Source: CAVRXQ01 sp963725215 (GTDB lineage: Bacteria; Actinomycetota; Acidimicrobiia; Acidimicrobiales; Bog-793). From it: a stretch of DNA of 64,000 nucleotides. Made by a program: the position numbers and the translations under genes. The stretch's first letter is position 1. Each line of letters opens with the position of its first letter. Below the pieces are notes generated by a model that ran no database searches, had not been told where the DNA came from, and worked only from the letters and a program-made list of their open reading frames with translations. Below, in pieces: positions 43,722 through 52,985 of the stretch. The stretch is taken from positions 248,001 through 312,000 of the forward strand of contig CAVRXQ010000002.1 of the NCBI GenBank assembly GCA_963725215.1, read 5' to 3'.

Positions 43722-44851
43722 AGAGCGTGAGTGACGCGGGGGCGATGATGCCAATCGCCCCTGTGCGCGTAGACGGCGAATCGCCTTCGCGCGCCGGAGT
43801 CGTCGTTGAGCTTGTCAACTGTCGCCGAACGTTCGGCAAGGTGCACGCGTTGAACGGATTCTCGATCTCGATCGCGCCCGGCGAACTCGTCGCCCTGCTC
43901 GGCCCGTCGGGTTGCGGCAAGACGACGGCTCTGCGTGCCGTCGCCGGTCTCGAACAACTCGATGAGGGGCGCGTGCTCGTCGGAGGTGATGACATCACCG
44001 ACACCCCGCCGCACCATCGCAACCTCGGGATGGTGTTTCAGGCCTACAGCCTCTTCCCCAACATGAACGCACTCGAGAACGTCGCCTTCGGTCTCGAAGT
44101 GCGCCGCATCGTCTCCGGTGAGCGGCGCAAGCGCGCCGGAGAGATGCTCGAGCTCGTCGGGTTGGAAACGATGGCAGAGCGGTACCCCCACGAGCTCTCG
44201 GGCGGCCAGCAGCAGCGGGTCGCGCTCGCCAGAGCGCTCTGTGTCGAGCCGCGCCTGCTGCTTCTCGACGAGCCGCTCTCCGCGCTCGACGCGAAAGTGC
44301 GTGCCCAGCTGCGCGACGAGATTCGACGGATCCAGCTCGAGCTCGGGATCACGACGATCTTCGTCACCCACGACCAAGAGGAAGCGCTGTCGATCGCCGA
44401 CCGGGTCGGAGTGATGCGGGCAGGGCAACTCGAGCAGCTCGGCCCACCCGCCGACGTTTATTCGAATCCCGCGACGAACTTCGTCGCCGGCTTCGTCGGC
44501 TCGGTCAGTCGGCTCCCCGGCGAGGTCGTCGGACAGTCGAGCGTCTCCGTGCTCGGCTCGAACCTCACGATCCCGGCGAGAGTCGTCGATCTTCCGATCG
44601 GAACGAAGGTCGACGTCCTCGTGCGCCCAGAGAGCATCAAGATCCGACCCGCCGAAGACGGCCAAGCCGTCGTCGCCCGAGCGTCGTTCCTCGGAGCGGT
44701 GGTCCGGGTCGTCGCGGTGATCGCGGACGGCACCGAGGTCGCATCGACGCTCACCGCGGCCGAGGCTTACGCGCTTCCGCCTGGAACCCGCGTCGAGATC
44801 GAACTCCTCGGCGACGTCCTGTTCGTCGTCGACAGCAGTCATCGAGGGTGA
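43718..44851 (+). CDS. ABC importer ATP-binding protein (PotA/FbpC-like)
   Basis: 377 residues: Walker A LLGPSGCGKTT, Q-loop FQAYSLFPNM, signature ELSGGQQQRVALARAL, Walker B LLLLDEPLSALD, H-loop THDQEEAL, and a C-terminal TOBE domain (about residues 260-370). This architecture is shared by importers of iron, polyamines, thiamine, phosphonates and glycerol phosphates. GTG start overlaps the permease stop and its own stop overlaps glpD, so all genes of this cluster are tightly coupled. Confidence 0.93.
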   Translation: MKSVSDAGAMMPIAPVRVDGESPSRAGVVVELVNCRRTFGKVHALNGFSISIAPGELVALLGPSGCGKTTALRAVAGLEQLDEGRVLVGGDDITDTPPHHRNLGMVFQAYSLFPNMNALENVAFGLEVRRIVSGERRKRAGEMLELVGLETMAERYPHELSGGQQQRVALARALCVEPRLLLLDEPLSALDAKVRAQLRDEIRRIQLELGITTIFVTHDQEEALSIADRVGVMRAGQLEQLGPPADVYSNPATNFVAGFVGSVSRLPGEVVGQSSVSVLGSNLTIPARVVDLPIGTKVDVLVRPESIKIRPAEDGQAVVARASFLGAVVRVVAVIADGTEVASTLTAAEAYALPPGTRVEIELLGDVLFVVDSSHRG

Positions 44852-46572
44852 ACCTCGGCGGTTCGGCGGTTCTCGCTCCGCGCCTGTCGCGCCAATCCCG
44901 CGACCGCGACCTCGAGGCGATGGGATCGGAAGTCCTCGACGTCGTCGTCGTCGGAGGCGGGATCACCGGAGCCGGGGTGGCCCTCGACGCCGTGAGCCGC
45001 GGCCTCTCCGTAGGTCTCGTCGAAGCAAGGGATTGGGCGTCGGGATCCTCGAGCCGGTCGAGCAAGCTCATTCACGGAGGGCTGCGCTACCTCGAGCAGT
45101 TCCATTTCCGACTCGTTCGGGAGGCACTGCGGGAACGCACCTTGCTGTTGGGGCGGTTGGCTCCGCACCTCGTTCGCCCGCTTCCGTTCCTCTACCCACT
45201 CCGTCACCGCGTCTGGGAGCGCCCACGGGCCCAACTCGGCCTCGGCCTCTATGACCTGATGGCGACCGCCGCGGTGCGCGACCGCTCAGGCGCCCTTCCC
45301 CGCCACCGATATCTCGGCCACCGCGAGGTGTTCGAGGCCGCCCCCGCCCTCGGCGACGGCCGAGTCGTCGGGGCCATGCGCTACTACGACGCTGAAGTCG
45401 ACGACGCCCGCTACACACTCGACGTCGTGCGGACCGCCGCGTCGATCGGCGCCAAGGTCGCTTCGCGAACAACGGTGGTCGGATTTCTCCGCCACGGCGG
45501 AGCCGTTTTTGGCGTGGTCGTTCGAGACGAGCAATCCGGAGCGGAGATCGAAGTCCACGCGCGACGCGTCATCTGCGCGGGTGGCGTGTGGACCGACGAC
45601 TTGCAGGCCGCAGCCGGCGTCGACGGTGGTCCTCAGATCCGCATGTCGAAGGGAGTCCACCTCGTCTTCCCGAAGGAGCGCCTGGCGCTCAGCAGCGGGC
45701 TGATCGCGCGAACCGAGACAAGCGTGTTGCTCGTCGTGCCGTGGGGACGGCACTGGATCGTCGGCACGACCGACACCGACTGGTCGTTCGGACCTGGCGA
45801 TCCGGCGGTGAGTGGCAAGGACATCGCCTATCTCATCGACCATCTCAACGCGGAGCTCTCCTCAGACGTCTCGCCCGATGATGTCGTCGCCGCGTATGCC
45901 GGCCTGCGACCGCTGTTGCACGGAACGGCGGCATCCCCGTCCGAGCTCAGCCGCGAGCACGCCGTACGTCAGCCGCTCCCCGGCCTCACCGTCGTCGCGG
46001 GCGGCAAGTTCACGACGTACCGCGTTATGGCCGCCGACGCCGTCGATCTCGCGCTTTCCGGCGAAGGCGCGCCACGCAGCCGCACCAAAGAAATTCCCCT
46101 CGTCGGCGCAATCGGCTTCTCAGAGACGTGGGCGCGTCGCGCCGAGCTGGCGAGCCGCGCGCAGCGTGACCCTGAGATCGTCGAACATCTCCTTTCCCGC
46201 TACGGCACCTTTGCCGGCGAGTTGTTGGAACTCATCGCCGACGATCCGGGAATGGGCGAGACGGTCCCCGGAGCCGGCGACTACCTCCTGGCCGAAGTTC
46301 GCTACGCCGCTTCCGACGAGGGTGCTCTGCATCTCGATGACATCCTCGAACGAAGGACGCGCATTGCGATCGAGTACCGAGACCGCGGAACGGCTGCTGC
46401 CGACGCTTGCGCGGTTGGGATGGGCTCGGTGCTCGGATGGAGCCCGACGCAACGCGACGAGGAGGTCGCTCGCTATCGGCGTCTCGTGACCGCCGAGCTC
46501 GCCGCCCAGACGAAGTCCGACGACGAGGCGGCGAATGCCGAGTTGTCGGCAGGCATGATCGGCCATGGCTGA
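44848..46572 (+). CDS. glpD: Glycerol-3-phosphate dehydrogenase, FAD-dependent
   Basis: Oxidises sn-glycerol-3-phosphate to dihydroxyacetone phosphate, passing electrons to quinone at the membrane. 574 residues: FAD-binding VVVVGGGITGAGVALDA, SSRSSKLIHGGLRYLEQ, VGTTDTDW, GGKFTTYRVMAADAVD, and the C-terminal DAO_C domain. GTG start overlaps the ATPase stop (GTGA). Being in the same operon as an importer and a phosphoesterase implies that G3P is produced from the imported compound. Confidence 0.95.
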   Translation: MNLGGSAVLAPRLSRQSRDRDLEAMGSEVLDVVVVGGGITGAGVALDAVSRGLSVGLVEARDWASGSSSRSSKLIHGGLRYLEQFHFRLVREALRERTLLLGRLAPHLVRPLPFLYPLRHRVWERPRAQLGLGLYDLMATAAVRDRSGALPRHRYLGHREVFEAAPALGDGRVVGAMRYYDAEVDDARYTLDVVRTAASIGAKVASRTTVVGFLRHGGAVFGVVVRDEQSGAEIEVHARRVICAGGVWTDDLQAAAGVDGGPQIRMSKGVHLVFPKERLALSSGLIARTETSVLLVVPWGRHWIVGTTDTDWSFGPGDPAVSGKDIAYLIDHLNAELSSDVSPDDVVAAYAGLRPLLHGTAASPSELSREHAVRQPLPGLTVVAGGKFTTYRVMAADAVDLALSGEGAPRSRTKEIPLVGAIGFSETWARRAELASRAQRDPEIVEHLLSRYGTFAGELLELIADDPGMGETVPGAGDYLLAEVRYAASDEGALHLDDILERRTRIAIEYRDRGTAAADACAVGMGSVLGWSPTQRDEEVARYRRLVTAELAAQTKSDDEAANAELSAGMIGHG

Positions 46573-48241
46573 GTACCCCGCGACCGCTCCAGCCACGACC
46601 CCGTCCCCCGTTTCGCCGCGCTCCGCGACGACGCTCAGCCAGACGATCGTCCGCGGATCGCCGCGTCGCTCGGGCCGGCGCGGCGCGTACCGGCGCCTCG
46701 TGCTCGGCCGAGGCGAGCCGCGTCTCGTTCACCCCGAGGCTCAGACGAGCACCCTCGGCCGCGGCGCCCGCAGTCTCCTCCGTCTCGTCCATCTTTCGGA
46801 CCTCCAACTCGCCGATGTCGAGTCGCCGGGCAGGTTCGAGTTCTTCCAAGAACTCGCCGGACTTCCCGGCTCAGGCGCATTCGTCCCGGCCCAACGTCCG
46901 CAAGAGGCGCTGGCGGTTTTCTCCTGTGAGGTAATGGCCCGCACGTTGCGCCGGCTCGGCGAGAGCCCGGACACCGGAGCGCCCCTCAGGCTCGCGCTTT
47001 CGACCGGGGACAACATCGACAACGCGCAGGAGAACGAGTTGGCGATGTTCATCGCGCTGTGCAGCGGAGGCGTGGTCAATCCCCGGTCGGGGGCCCCGAG
47101 CTACGAGGGTGTCCAGTCCCCGAACTGGCCGAACCCGCTCTATTGGCACCCGGATCCGGGAGAGGACAACTTCAAGACCGACTGGGGTTTCCCGGAACTT
47201 CCCGGCCTCATCGAGCAGGCGAGCGCGCCATTCGAAGCCGTTGGATTCGGGGTGCCCTGGCTCTCGTGCTTTGGCAACCACGACGGGCTCGTTCTCGGCA
47301 CCGCGATTCCGACGCCGGAGTACAGCGACCTCGTCGTCGGCGCGCGCAAAGCGATTGCCGCGCCGGATGGGCCCGATCTGTTGAGCCGAGAGGCGGAACT
47401 CCTTTCGCACCCCGAACGCCTCCTCACCGGACCGGCGCGCGCGGTGACGCCCGACTCGAGGCGGCGCATCGTCGGGCGAGCCGAGTTCGTCGCGGCGCAC
47501 CTCGCGGCGGCCGGTTTGCCCCTTGGCCACGGCTACAGCGAAGCCAATGTCGCCTCCGAGACCGCGTACTCCGTCGTCGACGACTTCGACGGCATCCGCT
47601 TGGTGCTCCTCGACACGACGAACCTCGACGGCTACCACCACGGCAGCGTCGGGCGGCGCCAGATGCGCTGGCTCGAGGAACGACTGATCGAGGTGCACTC
47701 ACGTTTTCGCGATGCCGACGGCAAGATCCTCACGACGCGCCACGCCGACCGACTCGTCGTCCTCGCCTCCCATCACGGCTTCGCCACCTTGAGCAACACC
47801 CGCCAAGATCCCGCCGGGGCGGAAGACGACCACCCGCGGGCGACGAGCGAGGAAGTGCGCGCCCTGTTGCACCGCTTCGGCAACGTCGTCTTGTGGTTGA
47901 ACGGGCATCGCCACATCCACGAGGTCACGCTGTGGCCGAGCCCATTCGACGCGACATCTGGCATCTGGGAAGTCTCGACCGCTTCAATGTCCGACTGGCC
48001 GTGCCAGGCCCGCGTCGTCGAGATCGTCGCCGGTTCGGACGGAACGTTGTCGATCGTTTCGACCGTCATCGACCACGCTGCCGACCCCGACCCCGATCGC
48101 GCCGAAGCGCTCGAGCGCCTCGCCTCGTTGCACCGGGAGCTCGCGGCCAACGACCCGGACGTCCGCCCGGGAAAACAACCTTCCGGAGACGCGAAGGATC
48201 GCAACGTCGAGCTTGTGATGAGAGCGCCCTTCGTCGATTGA
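46565..48241 (+). CDS. Metallophosphoesterase (TIGR03767/PPA1498-like), cytoplasmic
   Basis: 558 residues with all calcineurin-type metal motifs, spread by long inserts: LVHLSDLQLAD (near residue 75), STGDNIDNA (near 140), CFGNHDGL (near 238), ASHHGF (near 400), GHRHIHE (near 443). Long inserts and the N-terminal TTLSQTIVRG and YRRLVLGRGEPRLV blocks match the PPA1498 family. Members of that family generally carry a Tat signal; this one has none, so it should be cytoplasmic. Placement after glpD suggests it releases G3P from an imported phosphodiester such as glycerophosphocholine (inference). ATG overlaps glpD by eight bases. Confidence 0.85.
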   Translation: MAEYPATAPATTPSPVSPRSATTLSQTIVRGSPRRSGRRGAYRRLVLGRGEPRLVHPEAQTSTLGRGARSLLRLVHLSDLQLADVESPGRFEFFQELAGLPGSGAFVPAQRPQEALAVFSCEVMARTLRRLGESPDTGAPLRLALSTGDNIDNAQENELAMFIALCSGGVVNPRSGAPSYEGVQSPNWPNPLYWHPDPGEDNFKTDWGFPELPGLIEQASAPFEAVGFGVPWLSCFGNHDGLVLGTAIPTPEYSDLVVGARKAIAAPDGPDLLSREAELLSHPERLLTGPARAVTPDSRRRIVGRAEFVAAHLAAAGLPLGHGYSEANVASETAYSVVDDFDGIRLVLLDTTNLDGYHHGSVGRRQMRWLEERLIEVHSRFRDADGKILTTRHADRLVVLASHHGFATLSNTRQDPAGAEDDHPRATSEEVRALLHRFGNVVLWLNGHRHIHEVTLWPSPFDATSGIWEVSTASMSDWPCQARVVEIVAGSDGTLSIVSTVIDHAADPDPDRAEALERLASLHRELAANDPDVRPGKQPSGDAKDRNVELVMRAPFVD

Positions 48242-48344
48242 TCGCGAGCTCATCGGCTCCTTGCGCGTCGTCAGCCAGTCCGGTGTTGAGGCGTGGCAAC
48301 GCACGCGTCGAGGGACATCGCAGATCGGCTTCGCGAGCGGCGCG

Positions 48345-48905
48345 CTAGTCCGGAGTCGAACACCGTGAGGCGAGCGCGCGGGCACTTTGGACGCGCGCGT
48401 CGTGTTCGTCGGAGAGATTGAAGGCGACGAGCACCGCCGCCGACTTGGTCGCCGCGGCCGAGAGGTGGGCGGCGGTGAGAGCGTCCCCACGCAGGTTGCG
48501 GTTCCCCGCGTCGACGAGCTGCCGGGCAAGCGCGTTTACCCGCTCCCCCGCCTCGGCGACGCGCAATGGTACGTCCGCCGCCGCGCCGAGCGCCTCGGCC
48601 ATCGCGCGCCGACGATCCGGGTCGTTTCGGTCGAGCTGCATCGCGGCGAGCACCGCCGTGTAGGCGATTGCGTCGTCGGCGACGAGTTTGGCGACCGCGG
48701 CGCGGATCGACTCCGCCTCGAGACCAACGACATCCGCGTCGCCGAAGACCCCTTCCGAGAATGACGCGGCCATACGGACGAGGGCAGCCGCCATCGCGAC
48801 GCACAGCGCGGATACCGCGCCACCGCCGGGAGTTGGCTCGCCGGAGGCGACGGCGTCGAGAAACGTTCCGAGCGACGCGCCGAGGTATTCCTCGGGCTCG
48901 AGCAC
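48345..48905 (-). CDS. FTCD_C/FchA-like cyclodeaminase or methenyl-THF cyclohydrolase
   Basis: 186 residues of the formiminotransferase-cyclodeaminase C-terminal family: LGTFLDAVASGEPTPGGGAV at the N-terminus and the helical rest with DADVVGLEAESI and RNLRGDALTAAHL. In methylotrophs the stand-alone FchA converts methenyl-THF to 10-formyl-THF; this fits its place directly after fhs. No formiminotransferase domain or histidine-degradation gene is near. GTG 48905 lies just after the fhs stop; a longer upstream frame overlaps fhs and is not family-like. Confidence 0.82.
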   Translation of the reverse strand: MLEPEEYLGASLGTFLDAVASGEPTPGGGAVSALCVAMAAALVRMAASFSEGVFGDADVVGLEAESIRAAVAKLVADDAIAYTAVLAAMQLDRNDPDRRRAMAEALGAAADVPLRVAEAGERVNALARQLVDAGNRNLRGDALTAAHLSAAATKSAAVLVAFNLSDEHDARVQSARALASRCSTPD

Positions 48906-48906
48906 G

Positions 48907-50598
48907 TCAGGCGAGCCCGACGATCTCGCCGTCCTCGTCGATGTCGATGCGCGTCGCCGCCGGGCTCGAACCGAATCCCGGCATCGTGCGCATCTCCCCA
49001 CAGATCGGATAGACGAACCCGGCGCCGACATTTGCCCGGACTTCGCGCACGGGAAGTCGCCAGCCTGTGGGCGCTCCGAGAAGCTTCGGATCCGACGAGA
49101 TCGAAAGGTGCGTCTTCGCGACGCAGACTGGGAAAGTGCCGTAACCGTTGCGCTCGTAGGTATCGAGTTGCGAGCTGGCAGCCGGCAAGTAGTCGACCCC
49201 GTCCGCGCCATAGACCTTGGTGGCGATGGTCTCGATCTTTTCTCGGAGCGCGGCCGAATCCGGATACAAGAAGTTGAAATCGGACCCATTCGCCGCCGCC
49301 TCATCCACCGCTTCCGCGAGCTCGACTGCTCCCCGACCTCCGTCGGAGAAATGCGTGCAGACCGCGGCGCGCACCCCGACTTCGGCGGCAGCTTCGCGGA
49401 TCGCTTCGTGTTCGCTTCGGAAGTCGCCCGGGAACGCGTTGATCGCGACGACCGGCGTCACGCCGTGAAGGCGAATGTTGTCGAGCTGCTTGCGCAAGTT
49501 GGCGGAACCCACCCATACCTCGTCCGGATTCTCTTCGAGCAGTGCTGGTGGCAACGGCTTGCCGGCGACGACCCTGTGCCCTCCTGAGTGCACCTTCAGC
49601 GCGCGCACAGTCGCGACGATCACCGCCGCATCCGGTCGCAACCCCGAAGCGCGGCACTTGATGTTGAAGAACCGTTCGGCACCCATATCGGCGCCGAATC
49701 CCGCTTCGGTAATGAGAAAGTCGCCAGCCCTGATCCCGATGAGGTCAGCGACGACGCTCGAGTTTCCCGCCGCGATGTTGCCGAACGGACCGGCGTGCAC
49801 GAGGACGGGAGTGTTCTCGAGAGTCTGCATCAGGTTCGGATTGATCGCCTCGCGCATGATGACCGTCATCGCGCCGGCGACTTTCAGATCCTCGGCGGTC
49901 ACGGGTTCGCAGTCGGGCGTATAGCCGACGACGATGCGCCCGAGTCGCGCCCGCAGATCCTGCAAGGACGTGGTGAGAGCGAGGATCGCCATCACTTCGG
50001 AGGCCGCGGTGATGTCGAACCCGGTCTGGCGCGGCACCCCGTCAGTAGCGCTCCCGAGCCCGATGACGATGTTGCGCAGCGCCCGGTCGTTGACGTCGAG
50101 GACGCGGCGCCAGGTGATCTGGTTGGGGTCGAGGTGAAGCGGGTTCTTTTGATAGAGCGAGTTGTCGACCATCGCCGAAAGAAGGTCGTGCGCGGCCGTA
50201 ACGGCGTGCATGTCGCCGGTCAGGTGCAGATTGAGCAGCTCCATGGGCACCACCTGGGAGTATCCGCCGCCGGCGGCGCCCCCTTTGATGCCGAAGGTCG
50301 GACCCATCGACGGCTGGCGGATCGAGACGGTGGCGCGCTTTCCGATTTGTCGGAGGGCCTGGCCCAAGCCGACGGTCGTCGTCGTCTTGCCTTCCCCGAG
50401 CGGGGTCGGGGTGACCGCTGAGACGACGACGTATTTCGCGCGGGGGCGTTCGGCAAGGTCGTCGATCGCTTGGAGACTCACCTTCGCGACGTTTCGACCG
50501 TAGAACTCGAGGCGGTGCTCACCGATTCCCATCTCGGCGGCGACGTCGTCCAGCGGTTTCAGTGCCGCCTGGCGGGCGATCTCGAGGTCAGTTTCCAT
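48907..50598 (-). CDS. fhs: Formate-tetrahydrofolate ligase
   Basis: Interconverts formate + THF + ATP and 10-formyl-THF. 563 residues. P-loop TPTPLGEGKTTTT (near residues 63-75, Lys71), PSMGPTFGIKGGAAGGGYSQ (in two blocks), TGDMHAVTAAHDLL and DYLPAAS are diagnostic. ATG 50598 follows AAGGGGAG. In this cluster the reverse direction is plausible: methyl groups oxidised to formyl-THF would yield formate and ATP. It lies 28 bases after the MttB-like gene. Confidence 0.96.
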   Translation of the reverse strand: METDLEIARQAALKPLDDVAAEMGIGEHRLEFYGRNVAKVSLQAIDDLAERPRAKYVVVSAVTPTPLGEGKTTTTVGLGQALRQIGKRATVSIRQPSMGPTFGIKGGAAGGGYSQVVPMELLNLHLTGDMHAVTAAHDLLSAMVDNSLYQKNPLHLDPNQITWRRVLDVNDRALRNIVIGLGSATDGVPRQTGFDITAASEVMAILALTTSLQDLRARLGRIVVGYTPDCEPVTAEDLKVAGAMTVIMREAINPNLMQTLENTPVLVHAGPFGNIAAGNSSVVADLIGIRAGDFLITEAGFGADMGAERFFNIKCRASGLRPDAAVIVATVRALKVHSGGHRVVAGKPLPPALLEENPDEVWVGSANLRKQLDNIRLHGVTPVVAINAFPGDFRSEHEAIREAAAEVGVRAAVCTHFSDGGRGAVELAEAVDEAAANGSDFNFLYPDSAALREKIETIATKVYGADGVDYLPAASSQLDTYERNGYGTFPVCVAKTHLSISSDPKLLGAPTGWRLPVREVRANVGAGFVYPICGEMRTMPGFGSSPAATRIDIDEDGEIVGLA

Positions 50599-50626
50599 GG
50601 CGCTCCCCTTATTCGTCAACGCGTGT

Positions 50627-52069
50627 TCAGTCGCCGAGCTCCCTGCGACGGCGAGCGACGTAGTCCTCGAGCTCGGCGCGTACGGCGTCGTCGAGGGGTG
50701 GCGCCTCGTACTCGTCGAGTCTCTTTTGGTAGATCTCGCTCGCCCGGGCGGCGGTGTCTTTTGCTCCGAGGCGGTTCCATCGCTCGAAGTTCGAAGAGGA
50801 GCTGAGCAGCGGCCGATAGAAGCACTCGCGGAAGCGCTCCATCGTGTGCGCGGCACCGAGGAAGTGTCCACCGTGGCCGACTTCGACGTGTGCGCCGAAC
50901 GCGAGCGATTCCTCGTCGATCTCGAGCGGAGTGAACATCGTGCGCAGCATCCGCAACAGCTCGATGTCGATGACGAACTTCTCGTAACAGCTGACGAGCC
51001 CGCCCTCCAACCAACCCGCCGCGTGCATCACCCAGTTGGTTCCGCCGAGAAACGTCGGCAGCAAAGTCATCAGCGCTTCGTAGCTGGCTTGCGCGTCGGC
51101 GGTCTGGCTCGAGGTGAGCCCACCTCCGGTGCGGAACGGCAGTCCGAAGTGCCGTGCGATCTGCGCCGTGCTCAACAGCCCGATTGCCGACTCGGGCGTG
51201 CCGAACTGGGGCGAGCCCGATTGCATGTCGATATTCGAAAGGAACGAGCCGAAGATGATCGGGCACCCCGGGCGGATCAACTGCGACAGCGAGATGCCGG
51301 CAAACGCTTCCGCCATCTGCTGGGTGAGCGCGGCCGGCACGGTCACCGGCGACATCGCGCCCATCAACAGAAAAGGTGTCAGAACCGTCGGCTGCGCGGC
51401 GCGGTTGTACTCGAACTGCGCGTCGAGCATCCGTCTGTCCCAACGCAACGGTGAGTTGCAGTTGATGAGGGCGAGAGTGACGGGAGTCTGCTCGATGCTC
51501 TCGCGTCCGCCGAAAAGGATTTCAGACATGCGAATCGAGTCGGCTGCATTCGGTCCCGAGACCACGCTTCCCATGTAGATCTTGTCCGTCAAAGTCTGCA
51601 GGGCGAAGATCATGTCGAGGTGGCGCGAGTCGAGCGGCAAGTCGTTCGGCTCGCAGATCACTCCGCCGGGCGAGTCGAGCTCGTCAAAGCTCTGCGACAG
51701 CATGGTCAGTCGACGGAAGTCCGAATATGTCGCTTCGCGGCGTTCGGTCCCCTCGCGCACGAAGGGACACCCGTAGACGGCGCCGAAGCTCATGTGGTCT
51801 CCACCGATGTGAACGGTGTGGGACGGATTGCGCGCCTGGATGTCGAACTCGCTCGGGGGCTTCGCGAGTTGCTCGATGACGAACTCGGGATCGAACTTGA
51901 CGATGTCGTCACCTTCGATCTTCTGGCCGGCGTTGCGGAAAAGGGCGATCGCCTCGGGGTGGTCAAACTGCACGCCGATCTCGGTGACGATGCGGCGCCA
52001 GCCGCGATCGAGGAGGTCGAGGGCGTCAGTCGAGAGGATCTCGTAGCGGGGCATCGCGTTTACGAACAT
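50627..52069 (-). CDS. MttB-superfamily corrinoid methyltransferase, non-pyrrolysine (glycine betaine type likely)
   Basis: 480 residues of the trimethylamine methyltransferase superfamily. The whole frame reads without an internal TAG, so it is a non-pyrrolysine member; the characterised example is MtgB of Desulfitobacterium hafniense, which moves a methyl group from glycine betaine to a corrinoid protein. Visible family blocks: LDLLDRGWRRIVTEIGVQFDHP (split), SGPNAADSIRMSEIL, TGGGLTSSQTADAQ, FLGGTNWVMHAAGWLEGGL, GHGGHFLGAAHTMERF. Neighbouring betaine importer and choline-oxidising enzymes support glycine betaine as substrate, but other quaternary amines (proline betaine, gamma-butyrobetaine, carnitine) are possible. 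Confidence 0.88.
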   Translation of the reverse strand: MFVNAMPRYEILSTDALDLLDRGWRRIVTEIGVQFDHPEAIALFRNAGQKIEGDDIVKFDPEFVIEQLAKPPSEFDIQARNPSHTVHIGGDHMSFGAVYGCPFVREGTERREATYSDFRRLTMLSQSFDELDSPGGVICEPNDLPLDSRHLDMIFALQTLTDKIYMGSVVSGPNAADSIRMSEILFGGRESIEQTPVTLALINCNSPLRWDRRMLDAQFEYNRAAQPTVLTPFLLMGAMSPVTVPAALTQQMAEAFAGISLSQLIRPGCPIIFGSFLSNIDMQSGSPQFGTPESAIGLLSTAQIARHFGLPFRTGGGLTSSQTADAQASYEALMTLLPTFLGGTNWVMHAAGWLEGGLVSCYEKFVIDIELLRMLRTMFTPLEIDEESLAFGAHVEVGHGGHFLGAAHTMERFRECFYRPLLSSSSNFERWNRLGAKDTAARASEIYQKRLDEYEAPPLDDAVRAELEDYVARRRRELGD

Positions 52070-52154
52070 CTCGGCCTCGACTCTTGCTCGAGCGAGCTCC
52101 TCGCGACGGCCCGCCGCTCAAATGTTCCTCCGCTGCCTCTGCAGCTAGACTCAC

Positions 52155-52183
52155 ATTGTAAAATAGCATTTCCAAGTTGTGGA
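52155..52183 (-). promoter_or_regulatory. Promoter of the MttB-fhs-fchA operon
   Basis: Minus strand TCCACA (52183-52178), 17-base spacer, TACAAT (52160-52155). On the plus strand a near-consensus TAAAAT (52159-52164) could serve the divergent IclR operon, so the two promoters overlap. Confidence 0.6.
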
Positions 52184-52184
52184 A
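52170..52184. promoter_or_regulatory. Candidate IclR operator
   Basis: Inverted repeat TTCCA-N5-TGGAA in the divergent promoter region. It covers the -35 of the MttB operon and the expected transcription start of the IclR operon, so one bound regulator could control both directions. IclR-family operators often have this TTCCA/TGGAA form. Confidence 0.55.
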
Positions 52185-52208
52185 CCCGCTCTCGGCGAAG
52201 GGACCGCG

Positions 52209-52985
52209 ATGGCACGTCCAGCCGGAACGCAGGCCGTCGACCGGGCGGCTGAGCTGCTCGTCAAGGTGGTGGACAGCCGCGAGCCGGTTGCTTTCTCCAC
52301 TCTCGCTGCCGGCACCGGGCTGCCGAAGAGCACCGTTTCCAGACTGATGTCCGCCCTCGAGCGGCACGGCCTCGTCAACCGGGATCCCGATCGCGGCTAC
52401 CGCCCGGGCGAGGTCTTCGTCGGCTACGCCCAGTCCGGTCGGGTCGACCGTGACCTCGTCGATTCGGCGCGGCCATACCTCGTTGAGCTCGGTGAGCTGA
52501 CAGGGGAGACAATCAACCTCGGCGTCCCCGCGGCCGGAATGGTGAAACAGATCGCACAGGTCGACAGCCGCTACTTGCTTGGCGGGACGAACTGGCTCGG
52601 CATGTCGGTCCCGCTCCACGCCTCAGCGCTCGGAAAGGTGCTGCTCGCGTTCGGCGCAGCCGAGCTCCCTTCGGGCGAGCTCGAACCGCGGACACCGTCG
52701 ACGATCACCGACCGCGCGGCTCTCGCCTCCGAACTGGAATCGGTCCGCCGCCGTGGTTACGCGACGACTGACGCCGAACTGGAACCGAATCTCGTCGCAA
52801 TCGCGGCTCCGGTCAACGTGGGTGGGTCCGTTGTCGCTGCCGTTTCTGTGTCCGGCCCTTCGACGAGGCTCACGCCGGCACGCGTCGACGAAGCAGCCGC
52901 TCTCGCCGTCGCGCAGGCCGAGGCGCTCTCGAGAGCCCTCGATCGTCGCGACCGATCGGACTCGTCGAGGGAGGGGGCGGCATGA
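52209..52985 (+). CDS. IclR family transcriptional regulator
   Basis: 258 residues: N-terminal winged helix-turn-helix (about 8-65; STLAAGTGLPKSTVSRLMSALERHG in two blocks) and C-terminal GAF-like effector domain (about 75-245; MSVPLHASALGKVLLA). ATG 52209 follows GAAGGGA; GTG 52179 is an alternative. It is divergent from the MttB operon and first gene of the corrinoid operon, so it is the likely pathway regulator, with a methylated amine or an intermediate as effector. Confidence 0.93.
   Translation: MARPAGTQAVDRAAELLVKVVDSREPVAFSTLAAGTGLPKSTVSRLMSALERHGLVNRDPDRGYRPGEVFVGYAQSGRVDRDLVDSARPYLVELGELTGETINLGVPAAGMVKQIAQVDSRYLLGGTNWLGMSVPLHASALGKVLLAFGAAELPSGELEPRTPSTITDRAALASELESVRRRGYATTDAELEPNLVAIAAPVNVGGSVVAAVSVSGPSTRLTPARVDEAAALAVAQAEALSRALDRRDRSDSSREGAA

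Noticed and set aside
50599..50871. Formate-THF ligase start at 50871
   Set aside because: The extra 91 residues overlap the MttB-like gene and are low-complexity; ATG 50598 has a strong ribosome site.
50627..52069. Pyrrolysine-containing MttB
   Set aside because: No in-frame TAG anywhere in the gene, so this is the non-pyrrolysine branch.
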